From contig DAVZHW010000001.1 in NCBI GenBank assembly GCA_052273625.1, positions 124,001-188,000 of the forward strand: DNA of 64,000 nucleotides, read 5' to 3'. Below, piece by piece: positions 50,587-60,500 of this stretch. Both the position numbers and the translations under genes were made by a program. This stretch comes from Fimenecus sp052273625 (GTDB taxonomy: Bacteria; Bacillota; Clostridia; Oscillospirales; Acutalibacteraceae). The stretch's first letter is position 1; every line of letters begins with the position of its first letter. The notes beneath the pieces are model-generated. The model saw only the letters and a program-made list of their open reading frames with translations, did no database searches and was not told the DNA's origin.

Positions 50587-51030
50587 ATGAAATTGCACGA
50601 ACTCTCAGCGGCTGAAGGCTCAAAGAAGAGCGTTAAGCGTATCGGTCGTGGTCCCGCATCAGGTCAGGGTAAAACCGCCGGTAAAGGACACAAGGGTCAG
50701 AAAGCCCGTGCAGGCAGAGGTATGCGTCCCGGTTTCGAAGGTGGACAGATGCCCTTGCAGAGAAGAATTCCCAAGCGTGGATTTAACAACATTTTCGCTA
50801 AGGAAATCGCAACAGTAAACGTATCCGCTCTCGACAAGACATTTGAAGACGGCGCAACAGTTGATATTGAAGCACTCATCAATGCAGGTCTTATTAAAAA
50901 GGCACTTGACGGAGTAAAGGTACTTGGAAACGGTGAAATCAGCAAAAAGCTTACTGTTAAGGTTAATGCTTATTCCGACTCGGCAAAGCAGAAGATCGAA
51001 GCAGCCGGCGGAAAGGCTGAGGTGATCTGA
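50587..51030 (+). CDS. rplO: 50S ribosomal protein L15
   Basis: The 147-residue L15 (KLHELSAAEGSKKSVKRIGRGPASGQGKTAGKGHKGQKAR) begins at 50587, set by AAGGAGGTG at 50572-50580. The end of the gene contains the ribosome binding site of secY. Confidence 0.97.
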   Translation: MKLHELSAAEGSKKSVKRIGRGPASGQGKTAGKGHKGQKARAGRGMRPGFEGGQMPLQRRIPKRGFNNIFAKEIATVNVSALDKTFEDGATVDIEALINAGLIKKALDGVKVLGNGEISKKLTVKVNAYSDSAKQKIEAAGGKAEVI

Positions 51031-51031
51031 A

Positions 51032-52348
51032 GTGATTCAAACACTTATAAATGCATGGAAGGTCGCAGATCTTCGTAAAAAGATTCTTTATACGGCATTC
51101 ATCATTCTGGTGTTCAGAATTGGCGCAGCTATTCCGGTTCCGTTTGTTGAAATCAGCGGCGGACTTATTACAGATGCCAACGCAAATAACTTTATGACAT
51201 ACCTCAGCATGATGACAGGTGACGCTTTTAACTACGGTACACTTTTCGCAATGTCGATTACACCGTACATCAACGCATCAATCATCATTCAGCTTCTTAC
51301 AGTTGCAATTCCCGCACTTGAGAAGCTCGCAAAGGAAGGCGAAGAGGGTAGAAAGAAGCTTTCTTCAATCACTCGTTATACTTCGGTTGCCCTTGCACTT
51401 ATGCAGAGCACAGCTTACTTCTTCTATATCCGTTCACGTGACTATCTTACGACAGACGCTAACGGTGCGAAGTACACAGGCTTCTGGGCAGTGTTCCAGG
51501 CTCTCGCAATCATCCTCTGCTATACGGCAGGTTCGACATTCATTATGTGGCTCGGTGAGCAGATAAACGAAAAGGGTATCGGCAACGGTATTTCAATTAT
51601 ACTTTTCGCAGGCATCGTTTCGAGAATGCCCACTACAATTTATGGTCTTTACACCTATGTTGATAAGGGCGGCGCATATTTCGCAATCGTTCCGATAGCA
51701 GTAATTTCACTTATTCTTATGGTTGCGTTCATCGTTTGGATGGACAATGCCGAGAGAAGAATTCCCGTTCAGTATGCAAAAAGAGTCGTAGGACGCAAGA
51801 TGTACGGCGGTCAGAATACTCATATGCCTATCAAGGTTAATATGTGCGGTGTTCTTCCGATCATCTTCGCTTCTTCAATTCTCTCATTGCCCCCCACAAT
51901 CCAGATGTTTGTCAAGGTTAAAGAGGGCGGCTTCTGGGAAGGCTTCTTCAAAATATTTGAATCGACACATTGGGCATATGGAATTATGTACTTTGTATTG
52001 ATTATATTCTTCGCATACTTCTATGCGGCAATCCAGTACAATCCTATCGAAATGGCTAACAATATCCGTAAGAACAGCGGTGCTATCCCCGGTATTCGTC
52101 CCGGCAAGCCCACTTCGGATTACATCACCAAGGTATTGTCAAGACTTACACTTGTAGGAGCTTTGCTTCTCTCTGTTGTTGCTCTCTACCCGATACTCTT
52201 CTCACAGATTACGGGTGCGTTCAAGCATCAGGTAAGCCTTTCACTCGGCGGTACTTCGGTAATCATCTTGGTCGGTGTTGCTCTTGAAACAGTTAAGCAG
52301 CTTGAAAGCCAGATGATGATGCGTCATTACAAGGGATTCCTTGATTAA
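51032..52348 (+). CDS. secY: SecYEG translocon subunit SecY
   Basis: The 438-residue membrane channel has ten helices, starting IQTLINAWKVADLRKKILYTAFIILVFRIGAAIPVPF; MSITPYINASIIIQLLTVAIP is the plug-lateral gate area and RRIPVQYAKRVVGRKMYGGQNTHMPIKVNMCGVLPIIFA is typical of helix 7-8. GTG start at 51032 one base after the rplO stop, using GAGGTGAT inside rplO. SecE and SecG are not in the window. Confidence 0.97.
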   Translation: MIQTLINAWKVADLRKKILYTAFIILVFRIGAAIPVPFVEISGGLITDANANNFMTYLSMMTGDAFNYGTLFAMSITPYINASIIIQLLTVAIPALEKLAKEGEEGRKKLSSITRYTSVALALMQSTAYFFYIRSRDYLTTDANGAKYTGFWAVFQALAIILCYTAGSTFIMWLGEQINEKGIGNGISIILFAGIVSRMPTTIYGLYTYVDKGGAYFAIVPIAVISLILMVAFIVWMDNAERRIPVQYAKRVVGRKMYGGQNTHMPIKVNMCGVLPIIFASSILSLPPTIQMFVKVKEGGFWEGFFKIFESTHWAYGIMYFVLIIFFAYFYAAIQYNPIEMANNIRKNSGAIPGIRPGKPTSDYITKVLSRLTLVGALLLSVVALYPILFSQITGAFKHQVSLSLGGTSVIILVGVALETVKQLESQMMMRHYKGFLD

Positions 52349-52364
52349 AGAAAAGGAGTTTGTT

Positions 52365-52997
52365 ATGAATCTTATACTTTTAGGTGCTCCCGGAGCAGGA
52401 AAAGGTACACAGGCTGAAAAGATTTGTGAAAAGCTTTCAATTCCGGCTATTTCAACAGGCAATATTTTGCGTGAGGCTATGGCAAACGGAACTGAAATGG
52501 GACTCAAGGCAAAATCCTTTATCGATGCCGGCGCTCTCGTTCCCGATGAGGTTGTTATCGGCATCATCAACGAAAGACTTAAAGAAGACGACTGTAAAAA
52601 CGGTTTTATTCTTGACGGATTTCCGAGAACAATTCCGCAGGCAGAAGCGCTCGATAATATGAATGTCAGAATTGACAGGGTTATCGACATTGAGGTTCCC
52701 GATGAGAAAATTGCTGCAAGGCTTTCGGGCAGACGCGTATGCTTGAAGTGCGGCGCAACATATCACACTCAGTACAAGAAGCCTCAGGTTGACGGCGTGT
52801 GTGATGCGTGCGGAGATAATTTAGTTCAGCGCAAAGACGATATGCCCGAGACGGTTCTTGACAGATTGAACACATATCATCAGCAGACAGAGCCGTTGAA
52901 GGATTACTATGAGAAGAAGGGTATTCTTCGAGTAGTCGAAGGTCAGGAGGAGGTAGCAGATACTACTGCTCTTACCTTCAAAGCATTGGAGGATTAA
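52365..52997 (+). CDS. adk: Adenylate kinase, zinc-containing LID
   Basis: The 210-residue enzyme (NLILLGAPGAGKGTQAEKI, Walker A) interconverts ATP+AMP and 2 ADP. The LID holds CLKCGATYHTQYKKPQVDGVCDACG, the zinc-binding form of Gram-positives. Start 52365 is set by AAGGAG at 52353-52358; the upstream frame start at 52341 lies in secY. Confidence 0.97.
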   Translation: MNLILLGAPGAGKGTQAEKICEKLSIPAISTGNILREAMANGTEMGLKAKSFIDAGALVPDEVVIGIINERLKEDDCKNGFILDGFPRTIPQAEALDNMNVRIDRVIDIEVPDEKIAARLSGRRVCLKCGATYHTQYKKPQVDGVCDACGDNLVQRKDDMPETVLDRLNTYHQQTEPLKDYYEKKGILRVVEGQEEVADTTALTFKALED

Positions 52998-52999
52998 GC

Positions 53000-53752
53000 A
53001 TGATAGTGCTAAAAACCGCAAGAGAATTAGAGCTTATTCACAAAGCATGTATAATTTCTGCGGAGGCATTACAAGTGGCAGGCGAGGCTGTCAAACCCGG
53101 TATAACAACTTGGGAAATTGACAAAATCGCATACGACTATATAAAGAAGCAGGGCGCTGAGCCTAACTTCTTGCATTTGTACGGTTTCCCTGCCACTGCA
53201 TGCATTTCCATAAATGATGAGGTCATTCACGGTATTCCGAGCAAAAAAACCGTCATAAAAGAGGGCGACATAGTCAGCATTGACTTAGGAGCTAAAATTG
53301 ACGGATATAACGGCGATAATGCTGCCACATTTGCGGCCGGTAAAGTATCGGAAAGCGCAAAGCGGCTGTGCGATGTAACTGAGAAAAGCCTTTATTTAGG
53401 CATTGAACAGGCAATCGTAGGCAACAGACTCGGCGATATTGGCTCGGCAATACAAAAATACTGTGAGGAAAACGGCTACGGTGTCGTGCGAGAGTATACC
53501 GGACACGGCGTCGGAGCAAAGCTCCATGAAGACCCCAGCGTACCGAATTTCGGAACTCCCGGAAGGGGGGCTCGCCTGTTGCCGGGAATGGTAATTGCGA
53601 TAGAGCCTATGATTACTCAGGGCGATAAAGCAATTAAGCAGTTACCCGACGGCTGGACGGTAAAGACCAAAGACGGTAAGCTTGCAGCTCATTTTGAGCA
53701 CACAATAGCGATTACAAAAAACGGACCCAAGATACTGACTAAGCTTGATTAA
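53000..53752 (+). CDS. map: Methionine aminopeptidase, type I
   Basis: The 250-residue enzyme has the metal ligands of the pita-bread fold (SIDLGAKIDGYNGDNAATFA with two Asp; YTGHGVGAKLHEDP with His; VIAIEPMI with Glu; HFEHTIAIT with Glu). It removes the initiator Met from nascent chains. Overlaps no gene; the KOW protein follows. Confidence 0.97.
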   Translation: MIVLKTARELELIHKACIISAEALQVAGEAVKPGITTWEIDKIAYDYIKKQGAEPNFLHLYGFPATACISINDEVIHGIPSKKTVIKEGDIVSIDLGAKIDGYNGDNAATFAAGKVSESAKRLCDVTEKSLYLGIEQAIVGNRLGDIGSAIQKYCEENGYGVVREYTGHGVGAKLHEDPSVPNFGTPGRGARLLPGMVIAIEPMITQGDKAIKQLPDGWTVKTKDGKLAAHFEHTIAITKNGPKILTKLD

Positions 53753-53762
53753 GGGTGAGGTT

Positions 53763-54005
53763 ATGGTGCTTGTTAAAGGATCGGTTGCAGTTTCGCTCAT
53801 GGGACGAGATAAAGGCGTTCTTATGTGCGTTGTCGAAACGGGCGAAAACAGGGTATGGGTGTGTGACGGAAAACACAGGAGGCTAAATAAGCCGAAAGCG
53901 AAAAATCCAAAGCACATCAGACCTTTAGACAAGAAACTGTCTGAGGAGCAGACCGCTTCAGATAAGTCAATAAGAAAAGCGTTAAAGCAAATTTCGGAGG
54001 CTTGA
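53763..54005 (+). CDS. KOW-domain RNA-binding protein (L14e-like)
   Basis: The 80-residue protein (MVLVKGSVAVSLMGRDKGVLMCVVE) matches the short KOW/L14e-like proteins found between map and infA in clostridial ribosomal operons; GRDKG is the KOW core. Its RNA target is not established, though KOW domains usually bind rRNA or mRNA. The start is 53763 (not 53745, which overlaps map) because GGGTGAGG precedes it. Confidence 0.8.
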   Translation: MVLVKGSVAVSLMGRDKGVLMCVVETGENRVWVCDGKHRRLNKPKAKNPKHIRPLDKKLSEEQTASDKSIRKALKQISEA

Positions 54006-54007
54006 AT

Positions 54008-54226
54008 ATGTCAAAACAGGATATGATTGAAATTGAAGGTACAGTCGTTGAAGCATTACCGAACGCAGTGTTTCAGGTAGAGCTTGAAAACGGACATCAA
54101 ATTACGGCTCACATTTCGGGTAAATTGAGAATGAACTTTATCAGAATTCTCCCCGGTGATAAGGTTACAGTTGAAATGTCGCCTTACGACTTAACCAGAG
54201 GCCGTATTACTTGGCGATCGAAGTAA
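54008..54226 (+). CDS. infA: Translation initiation factor IF-1
   Basis: The 72-residue OB-fold protein (SKQDMIEIEGTVVEALPNAVFQVELENGHQITAHISGKLRMN... YDLTRGRITWRSK) occupies the A site during initiation. ATG 54008 is used with CGGAGG at 53995-54000; TTG 54002 in the same frame is less likely. Confidence 0.97.
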   Translation: MSKQDMIEIEGTVVEALPNAVFQVELENGHQITAHISGKLRMNFIRILPGDKVTVEMSPYDLTRGRITWRSK

Positions 54227-54259
54227 GAAAAGAAACTACTTTTATTAGGAGGTATTCAA

Positions 54260-54373
54260 ATGAAAGTCAGACCTTCTGTCAAAAAAATATGCGATAAGTG
54301 CAAGGTTATCAAGCGCAAGGGTAAAGTCATGGTTATCTGTGAGAACCCCAAGCACAAACAGCGTCAGGGCTAA
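54260..54373 (+). CDS. rpmJ: 50S ribosomal protein L36, zinc type
   Basis: The 37-residue protein reads MKVRPSVKKICDKCKVIKRK and continues GKVMVICENPKHKQRQG, ending in TAA. Cys 11, Cys 14, Cys 27 and His 32 form the zinc site of the C+ type. GGAGG precedes it. It is too short to be picked up by ordinary ORF calling and is placed between infA and rpsM, as in other Firmicutes. Confidence 0.95.
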   Translation: MKVRPSVKKICDKCKVIKRKGKVMVICENPKHKQRQG

Positions 54374-54480
54374 TTAAGGCTTCGGCTGTATCGTTGTTAA
54401 AGATCTAAACAACGATATTGTGCTTATCCAAAGACAAAGTAAGGGCTTTTGCCCACAGATTAAAACGGAGGTACAACTCT
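54374..54480 (+). promoter_or_regulatory. Structured spacer before rpsM (possible S13/S4 autoregulation site)
   Basis: The 107-base gap between rpmJ and rpsM is larger than its neighbours and holds a perfect 10-bp stem (TATCGTTGTT 54389-54398 with AACAACGATA 54408-54417) and a GGGC-TTTT-GCCC hairpin (54443-54454). Alpha operons in other bacteria carry an autogenous S4-binding pseudoknot at this place; the resemblance is positional only. Confidence 0.4.
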
Positions 54481-54849
54481 ATGGCACGTATTTCAGGTGT
54501 TGATTTACCGAGAGATAAAAGAGTCGAAATCGGACTCACATACATCTACGGTATCGGCAGAAAAACTGCAAGCGACATTATTGCCGCAACAGGTGTTAAT
54601 CCTGACACAAGAGTCAAGGATTTAACTGAAGAAGATGTAGCAAAGCTGCGTGAATACATTGAGCACAATGTTAAGGTTGAAGGTGATCTTCGCCGTGACA
54701 CAGCTTTCGACATTAAGAGATTGGTAGAAATCGGTTGCTACCGTGGTGTTCGTCATCGTAAGGGTCTCCCCGTAAGAGGACAGACTTCTAAGAACAATGC
54801 TCGTACACGTAAGGGTCCGAAGAAGACAATCGCAAACAAGAAGAAGTAA
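54481..54849 (+). CDS. rpsM: 30S ribosomal protein S13
   Basis: The 122-residue S13 (ARISGVDLPRDKRVEIGLTYIYGIGRKTASDI ... RGLPVRGQTSKNNARTRKGPKK) starts at 54481 after ACGGAGG; the frame's upstream ATG 54418 is not supported. Confidence 0.97.
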   Translation: MARISGVDLPRDKRVEIGLTYIYGIGRKTASDIIAATGVNPDTRVKDLTEEDVAKLREYIEHNVKVEGDLRRDTAFDIKRLVEIGCYRGVRHRKGLPVRGQTSKNNARTRKGPKKTIANKKK

Positions 54850-54865
54850 GAGGAGGGATTTGTAA

Positions 54866-55270
54866 ATGGCTACCAAAGCAACAGCTAAAAAGGGCGCTTC
54901 TCGTAAACGCCGTGAAAAGAAGAACATTGAAAAAGGTGCAGCTCATATTCAATCCACCTTCAATAACACAATAGTTACCATTACAGATGTACAGGGCAAT
55001 GCAGTTTCTTGGGCATCAGCAGGTGAAATGGGATTCAGAGGTTCTAAGAAATCTACTCCCTTCGCAGCTCAGACAGCGGCAGAAACAGCAGCAAAGATTG
55101 CAGTTGATCACGGTATGAAGACTATTGAAGTTTATGTTAAGGGACCGGGTTCAGGACGTGAAGCAGCTATTCGTGCTTTACAGACCGCAGGACTTGAAGT
55201 AACAATGATTAAAGACGTTACTCCCATTCCGCACAACGGTTGCCGCCCGCCCAAGAGAAGAAGAGTATAA
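54866..55270 (+). CDS. rpsK: 30S ribosomal protein S11
   Basis: The 134-residue S11 (IEKGAAHIQSTFNNTIVTITDVQGNAVSWASAG ... DVTPIPHNGCRPPKRRRV) has the usual C-terminus and a Lys/Arg-rich start (KATAKKGASRKRREKK). Confidence 0.98.
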   Translation: MATKATAKKGASRKRREKKNIEKGAAHIQSTFNNTIVTITDVQGNAVSWASAGEMGFRGSKKSTPFAAQTAAETAAKIAVDHGMKTIEVYVKGPGSGREAAIRALQTAGLEVTMIKDVTPIPHNGCRPPKRRRV

Positions 55271-55284
55271 CGGAGGTGTAATTT

Positions 55285-55911
55285 ATGGCTAGATATACCG
55301 GTGCGGTTTGTAAATTGTGCCGTCGTGAGGGCAAGAAGCTTTTCCTCAAGGGCGATCGTTGCTATACAGGCAAGTGCTCACTTGAGCGTCGCAGCTATGC
55401 TCCCGGACAGCATGGACAGAGCCGCAAAAAGAATTCTGAATACGGTTTGCAGCTTCGTGCAAAGCAGACAGCTAAGCGTTACTACGGTATTCAGGAAGGA
55501 CAGTTCCACAAATATTTCCTTATGGCTGAGCGCCGTCAGGGACAGGCTGGTGAAAACCTTTTGAGAATCTGCGAGAGCAGACTTGATAATGCAATTTATC
55601 TTCTCGGTTGGGCTTCATCAAGAGCCGAAGCAAGACAGTTGGTAAATCACGGACATTACGAAGTAAACGGCATGAAGGTTGACATTCCGTCATATCTTCT
55701 TAAAGCAGGCGACGTAATTTCTATCAAGGAAAAGAGCCGTGACAGTGAAAAAATTAAGGCAGTTCTCGAAGCAAATGCAGCTCGTCCCGTTCCCGAGTGG
55801 CTCGTGAAGAATGCAGACGCTTTCGAGGGTAAGGTAGCAGCTCTTCCGACCAGAGAGCAGATTGAAGTTCCGGTTGAGGAACACCTTATCGTCGAGCTCT
55901 ATTCTAAATAA
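55285..55911 (+). CDS. rpsD: 30S ribosomal protein S4
   Basis: The 208-residue S4 (ARYTGAVCKLCRREGKKLFLKGDRC) has the N-terminal zinc-knuckle type and the RNA-binding S4 domain. S4 is the alpha-operon autoregulator in several bacteria. Ribosome binding site GGAGG. Confidence 0.98.
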   Translation: MARYTGAVCKLCRREGKKLFLKGDRCYTGKCSLERRSYAPGQHGQSRKKNSEYGLQLRAKQTAKRYYGIQEGQFHKYFLMAERRQGQAGENLLRICESRLDNAIYLLGWASSRAEARQLVNHGHYEVNGMKVDIPSYLLKAGDVISIKEKSRDSEKIKAVLEANAARPVPEWLVKNADAFEGKVAALPTREQIEVPVEEHLIVELYSK

Positions 55912-55980
55912 TAGAGTTTACTGTTAGACAAAATATTTATTATTCGGTTGGTTTTTTCCGACCATATAGGAGGCTTTTGA

Positions 55981-56931
55981 ATGATAGGAATTGATAAGCC
56001 CAGCATTGAAGCACTCGATTTGACCGAAGACGGTACTTACGGCAAGTTCGTAATGGAACCGTTGGAAAGAGGCTACGGCACAACGATCGGTAACAGCCTT
56101 CGTCGTGTATTGCTTTCTTCACTTCCCGGTTATGCGATTACCTCGGTTAAGATTGACGGCGTTCTCCATGAGTTCTCAACTGTTGAGGGCGTTAAGGAAG
56201 ACGTTACTGAGATCGTTCTTAACCTTAAAGGCGTAATCCTTAAAATGCATGATGAGGGTCCCAAGACTCTTTATATCGATGCAAGCGGAAAATGTGAGGT
56301 TACAGCAGGCGACATTAAGGCTGATTCGGATGTTGAAATTCTCAACCCCGATCATCATATCGCAACTCTTTCAGACGGCGCATCTCTCGTTATGGAGATG
56401 ACAGCTGACAAGGGCAGAGGATATGTATCTGCTGACAGAAATAAGCAGATGTTGCAGCCTGTTATCGGTGTAATTGCAATCGACTCAATTTATACACCTG
56501 TGTTGAAGGTAAACTACACGGTTGAAAATACTCGTGTCGGTCAGATTACTGACTTTGACAAGCTCACTCTTGAAGCATGGACAGACGGTTCAATTTCCGC
56601 TAAGGAAGCTGTTTCGTTTGGCGCAAAAATTCTTAACGAGCACCTTGAGCTCTTCATCGGTCTTTCGGATGAGGCTGCAACAGGTCCTATCCTTATCGAT
56701 AAGAAAGAGGATAGCAATGTTAAGACTCTCGAAATGACGATTGAAGAACTTGACCTTTCTGTTCGTTCATTCAACTGCTTGAAGAGGGCCGGTATCAACA
56801 CGGTTGAAGACTTGATAAGCAAAACTGAAGAAGATATGATGAAAGTGAGAAATCTTGGCAGAAAATCTCTTGATGAGGTTGTTGCAAAGCTTGAATCACT
56901 TGGCTTCACTCTTCACCACGACGACGAATAA
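55981..56931 (+). CDS. rpoA: DNA-directed RNA polymerase subunit alpha
   Basis: The 316-residue protein has the N-terminal assembly domain (IGIDKPSIEALDLTEDGTYGKFVMEPLERGYGTTIGNSLRRVLL) and a C-terminal DNA/activator-binding domain (ELDLSVRSFNCLKRAGINTVEDLIS). The 69-base spacer upstream contains a GGTTGG/CCGACC hairpin with a T6 loop. Confidence 0.97.
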   Translation: MIGIDKPSIEALDLTEDGTYGKFVMEPLERGYGTTIGNSLRRVLLSSLPGYAITSVKIDGVLHEFSTVEGVKEDVTEIVLNLKGVILKMHDEGPKTLYIDASGKCEVTAGDIKADSDVEILNPDHHIATLSDGASLVMEMTADKGRGYVSADRNKQMLQPVIGVIAIDSIYTPVLKVNYTVENTRVGQITDFDKLTLEAWTDGSISAKEAVSFGAKILNEHLELFIGLSDEAATGPILIDKKEDSNVKTLEMTIEELDLSVRSFNCLKRAGINTVEDLISKTEEDMMKVRNLGRKSLDEVVAKLESLGFTLHHDDE

Positions 56932-56946
56932 AAGGAGTGATATTAA

Positions 56947-57429
56947 ATGCCCGGTACAAGAAAACTCGGCAGAACTACCGATCACCGCAGAGCTATGCTC
57001 AGAGGCTTGGTAACATATCTGTTTGAAAACGGCAAAGTTGAAACAACTGTTACAAGGGCTAAGGAAGTCCGTGCAATGGCTGAAAAAATGATCACTATTG
57101 CTAAAGAGGGCTCTTTGCACTCAAGAAGACAGGTTCTTGCATACGTTACTAAAGAGGACGTTGTAAAGAAGTTGTTTGACGAGATCGCACCCAAGTATCA
57201 GGATGTTAAAGGCGGCTATACCCGCATTATAAAGACAGGCGCTCGCAGAGGCGATGCAGCAGAAATGGCAATCATTGAGCTTGTAGAGCCCAAGGCAGCA
57301 GAAGAAAAGCCTGTTAAAAAGACAGAAGCTAAGGCTGCTAAAAAGACTGCTTCAACCAAGAAGGCAGCTCCCGCAAAGGAAGAGGCTCCTAAGGCTGAAG
57401 AAGCAACAGTAGAAGCTGCTGCAGAATAA
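56947..57429 (+). CDS. rplQ: 50S ribosomal protein L17 with Lys/Ala/Glu-rich tail
   Basis: The 160-residue L17 has a normal core (residues 1-117: PGTRKLGRTTDHRRAMLRGLVTYLFENGKVETT...) and then ~40 residues of low-complexity A, K, E and P (EEKPVKKTEAKAAKKTASTKK...). Most bacterial L17 ends near 120-130. The tail is probably disordered and surface exposed; it ends the operon before a strong terminator. Confidence 0.96.
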   Translation: MPGTRKLGRTTDHRRAMLRGLVTYLFENGKVETTVTRAKEVRAMAEKMITIAKEGSLHSRRQVLAYVTKEDVVKKLFDEIAPKYQDVKGGYTRIIKTGARRGDAAEMAIIELVEPKAAEEKPVKKTEAKAAKKTASTKKAAPAKEEAPKAEEATVEAAAE

Positions 57430-57447
57430 TTTTAAGATTATTCAATC

Positions 57448-57482
57448 GGCTGTAAAAAACGAAAGTTTTTTACAGCCTTTTA
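57448..57482 (+). terminator. Intrinsic terminator of the S10-spc-alpha operon
   Basis: GGCTGTAAAAAAC (57448-57460) and GTTTTTTACAGCC (57465-57477) form a 13-bp stem with GAAA loop and T-run. Confidence 0.97.
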
Positions 57483-57515
57483 TCTTTATAACGACTGTTT
57501 TTAACCAATTTGTCC

Positions 57516-57544
57516 TTGATTTTTTTGTCGTTGTAAACTATAAT
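57516..57544 (+). promoter_or_regulatory. Sigma-A promoter of ileS
   Basis: TTGATT (57516-57521), a 17-base spacer and TATAAT (57539-57544), leaving a leader of only ~30 bases to the start codon. Confidence 0.85.
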
Positions 57545-57580
57545 AGACAATGTATATTTATAGTAGAAGGTGAACGCAAG

Positions 57581-60500
57581 GTGCAGAAAAAAATAGAGAG
57601 AAACTACGATTTCGCTAAGTCTGAACAGGAAGTAATCGATTTTTGGAAACAAAACGATATTTTCAAAAAGGCTGTTGCGAAAAATGACGTAAACACAAAG
57701 AACTATGTGTTCTACGACGGACCTCCCACCGCTAACGGTAAGCCGCATATCGGTCATGTTCTTACAAGAGTTGTAAAGGACGTAATTCCGAGATATAAAA
57801 CCATGCAGGGCTATCACGTTGAGAGAAAAGCAGGCTGGGACACTCACGGACTTCCCGTTGAGCTTGAGGTTGAAAAGCAAATTCACACAAACGGCAAGGC
57901 TGATATTGAGGCTTTCGGTGTAGAGCCGTTCATTCAGAAATGCCGTGAAAGTGTTTGGACATATAAGGACCTTTGGGAAAAAATGTCCGAAAGAGTCGGC
58001 TATTGGTGCGACTTTGAGCATCCTTACATTACATACACGAACAACTATATTGAGTCGGTATGGTGGGGGCTTAAGGAGCTTGATAAGAAAGGCCTTATCT
58101 ACAAGGGCTTCAGAGTATCTCCGTATTGCCCGAGATGCTCAACCGCTTTGAGCTCGCACGAGGTTGCGCAGGGCTATAAGAATGTTAAAACAGAGTCTGT
58201 TTTCGTAAGATTTAAGTGCAAGGATGAGGAAAACACATATTTCGCAGTTTGGACAACAACACCGTGGACATTGCCCTCAAACGTTGCGCTTTGCGTAAAC
58301 GAAAAATTTGACTATGCAAAGGTTAAGGTTGACGGCGATTATTATTATATCGCAACCGAGCTTATCGGCGACCTTTTCGGCGAGGACTATGAAATTGTCG
58401 AAAACTATAAGGGTGCGGATCTTGTCGGCAAGGAATATGAGCCGATATACACCTTTGTTGTTGACACGTTTAAGGAAAAGGCTTTCTATGTAATTGCCGA
58501 CGATTATGTATCGCTTGACGCAGGTACAGGTATCGTTCATATCGCTCCCGCATTCGGCGAGGACGACTCAAGAGTCGGTAAGGAAAACAAACTTCCCTGC
58601 GTTAAGCCCGTTGACTTTGCAGGTAAATTTACCGATATTTGCGGCAAGTATGCAGGCAAGCTTGTATTCGACGCAAATGACGAGATTATCAAAGAGCTTA
58701 TTGACAATAAGGTTATCCTTAAAATAAAGAAAATTGAGCACAGCTATCCGCACTGCTGGCGTTGTAACAGCCCGCTTATCTATTATGCAAAGGATTCGTG
58801 GTTTATTGCAATGTCAACTCTCCGTGACGAGCTTGTTGCAGATAACAGAAGTGTAAACTGGTTCCCCGAGAACTTCAAAGAGGGAAGAATGGGCAACTTC
58901 GTTTCCAATGTTATCGACTGGGCAGTTTCAAGAGACAGATATTGGGGCACTCCGCTTCCGATTTGGGTATGCGAGGAGTGTGGTCATAAGCATGTTATAG
59001 GCTCGGTTGCAGAGCTTGTTGAACTCACAGGCGCCGATCCCGATATTGACCTTCATAAGCCTATGGTTGACCGTCTTACAATGACCTGCCCCGAGTGCGG
59101 ACACACAATGCACCGTACCCCCGAGGTTTGCGACTGCTGGATAGATTCAGGCTCAATGCCCTATGCACAGCATCACTATCCGTTTGAAAATCAGGAAATT
59201 TTCAATCAGCAGTTCCCGGCTGACTTCATCAGCGAGGGCAGCGACCAGTCAAGAGGCTGGTTCTACGCTTTGCAGGCACTTTCAACCGCTATTTTCGGCA
59301 AATCGCCGTATAAAAACTGTATCGCTCTCGGTCTTGTAAACGACGAAAACGGCATCAAGATGTCAAAGCATATCGGCAACGTCGTTGACCCGTGGGAGGT
59401 TCTTGACGAATTCGGCTCAGACGCTACAAGACTTTACTTCTGCATAGCTAACGCGCCGTGGATTTCCACTTCGTTCAGCAAGCAGACTCTTGCACAGTTC
59501 CAGAACAGATTTATCGGCACTATGTGGGCGTCGGTTTACTTCTATTCACTTTACAGTGAGATTGACGGCTTTGATCCGAGCAAATACAACATTGACGATT
59601 GCAAGCTTCGTTCAATCGACGAGTGGGTGCTTTCAAGAGTTAACTCTCTTGTTAAAAAGGTTACCCATGAGTTCGACTCATACCATATCTTCGAGGCAAC
59701 AAGAGCAATGGAGAGCTTTATCGACGAGCTTTCAAACTGGTATATCAGACGTAACCGCCGTCGTTTCTTTAACTCGGAGCTTACCGAGGACAAGATTGCG
59801 GCATATATGACTCTCTATACCGTTCTTGAAACACTCGCAAGGGTTGTTGCTCCCGTAACTCCGTTTGTTGCGGAGACAATGTATCAGGGACTTGTTACAA
59901 GATACTTCCCCGACGCACCCGAGAGCGTTCATCTTGCTTCCTTCCCGCAGTACAGAGCTGATTGGGATAAGCCCGAGCTTGAGGAACAGATGGAGGTTTC
60001 CTATAAGGCTGTTGAAATCGGCAGAAAGCTTCGTGAGCTTGTTCATATCCGTAACCGTCAGCCGTTGAGCCAGTGCATTGTTAAGATTGACAACGGTATC
60101 ACTCTTAAAGATGAAGAACTCAACACTATTGCGGAAGAGCTTAATGTTGATGAGGTTCTTACAGACTTCGATACACAGAGCCTTATCTGCTATGAAATCA
60201 AGCCGCAGCTCAAGACACTCGGTCCGAAATACGGCAGACACTTGAAAGCTATCGGAGAGTATTTCAATATCGACAGAAATACCGAAATCATAAACACCAT
60301 CAAGGCTGACGGCATTTATAAGACGGAAATTGACGGCACCGAAATTGAGCTTACAATGGACGACCTCCTTGTTACCGAAAAGGCGAAAGAGGGCTATATT
60401 GCAGAAACAAATTACGGTGTAACTGTAATTCTCAACACTGTGCTCAATGATTCGCTTATCGAAAGAGGTTCTGTAAGGGAGTTCATTTCAAAGGTTCAAA

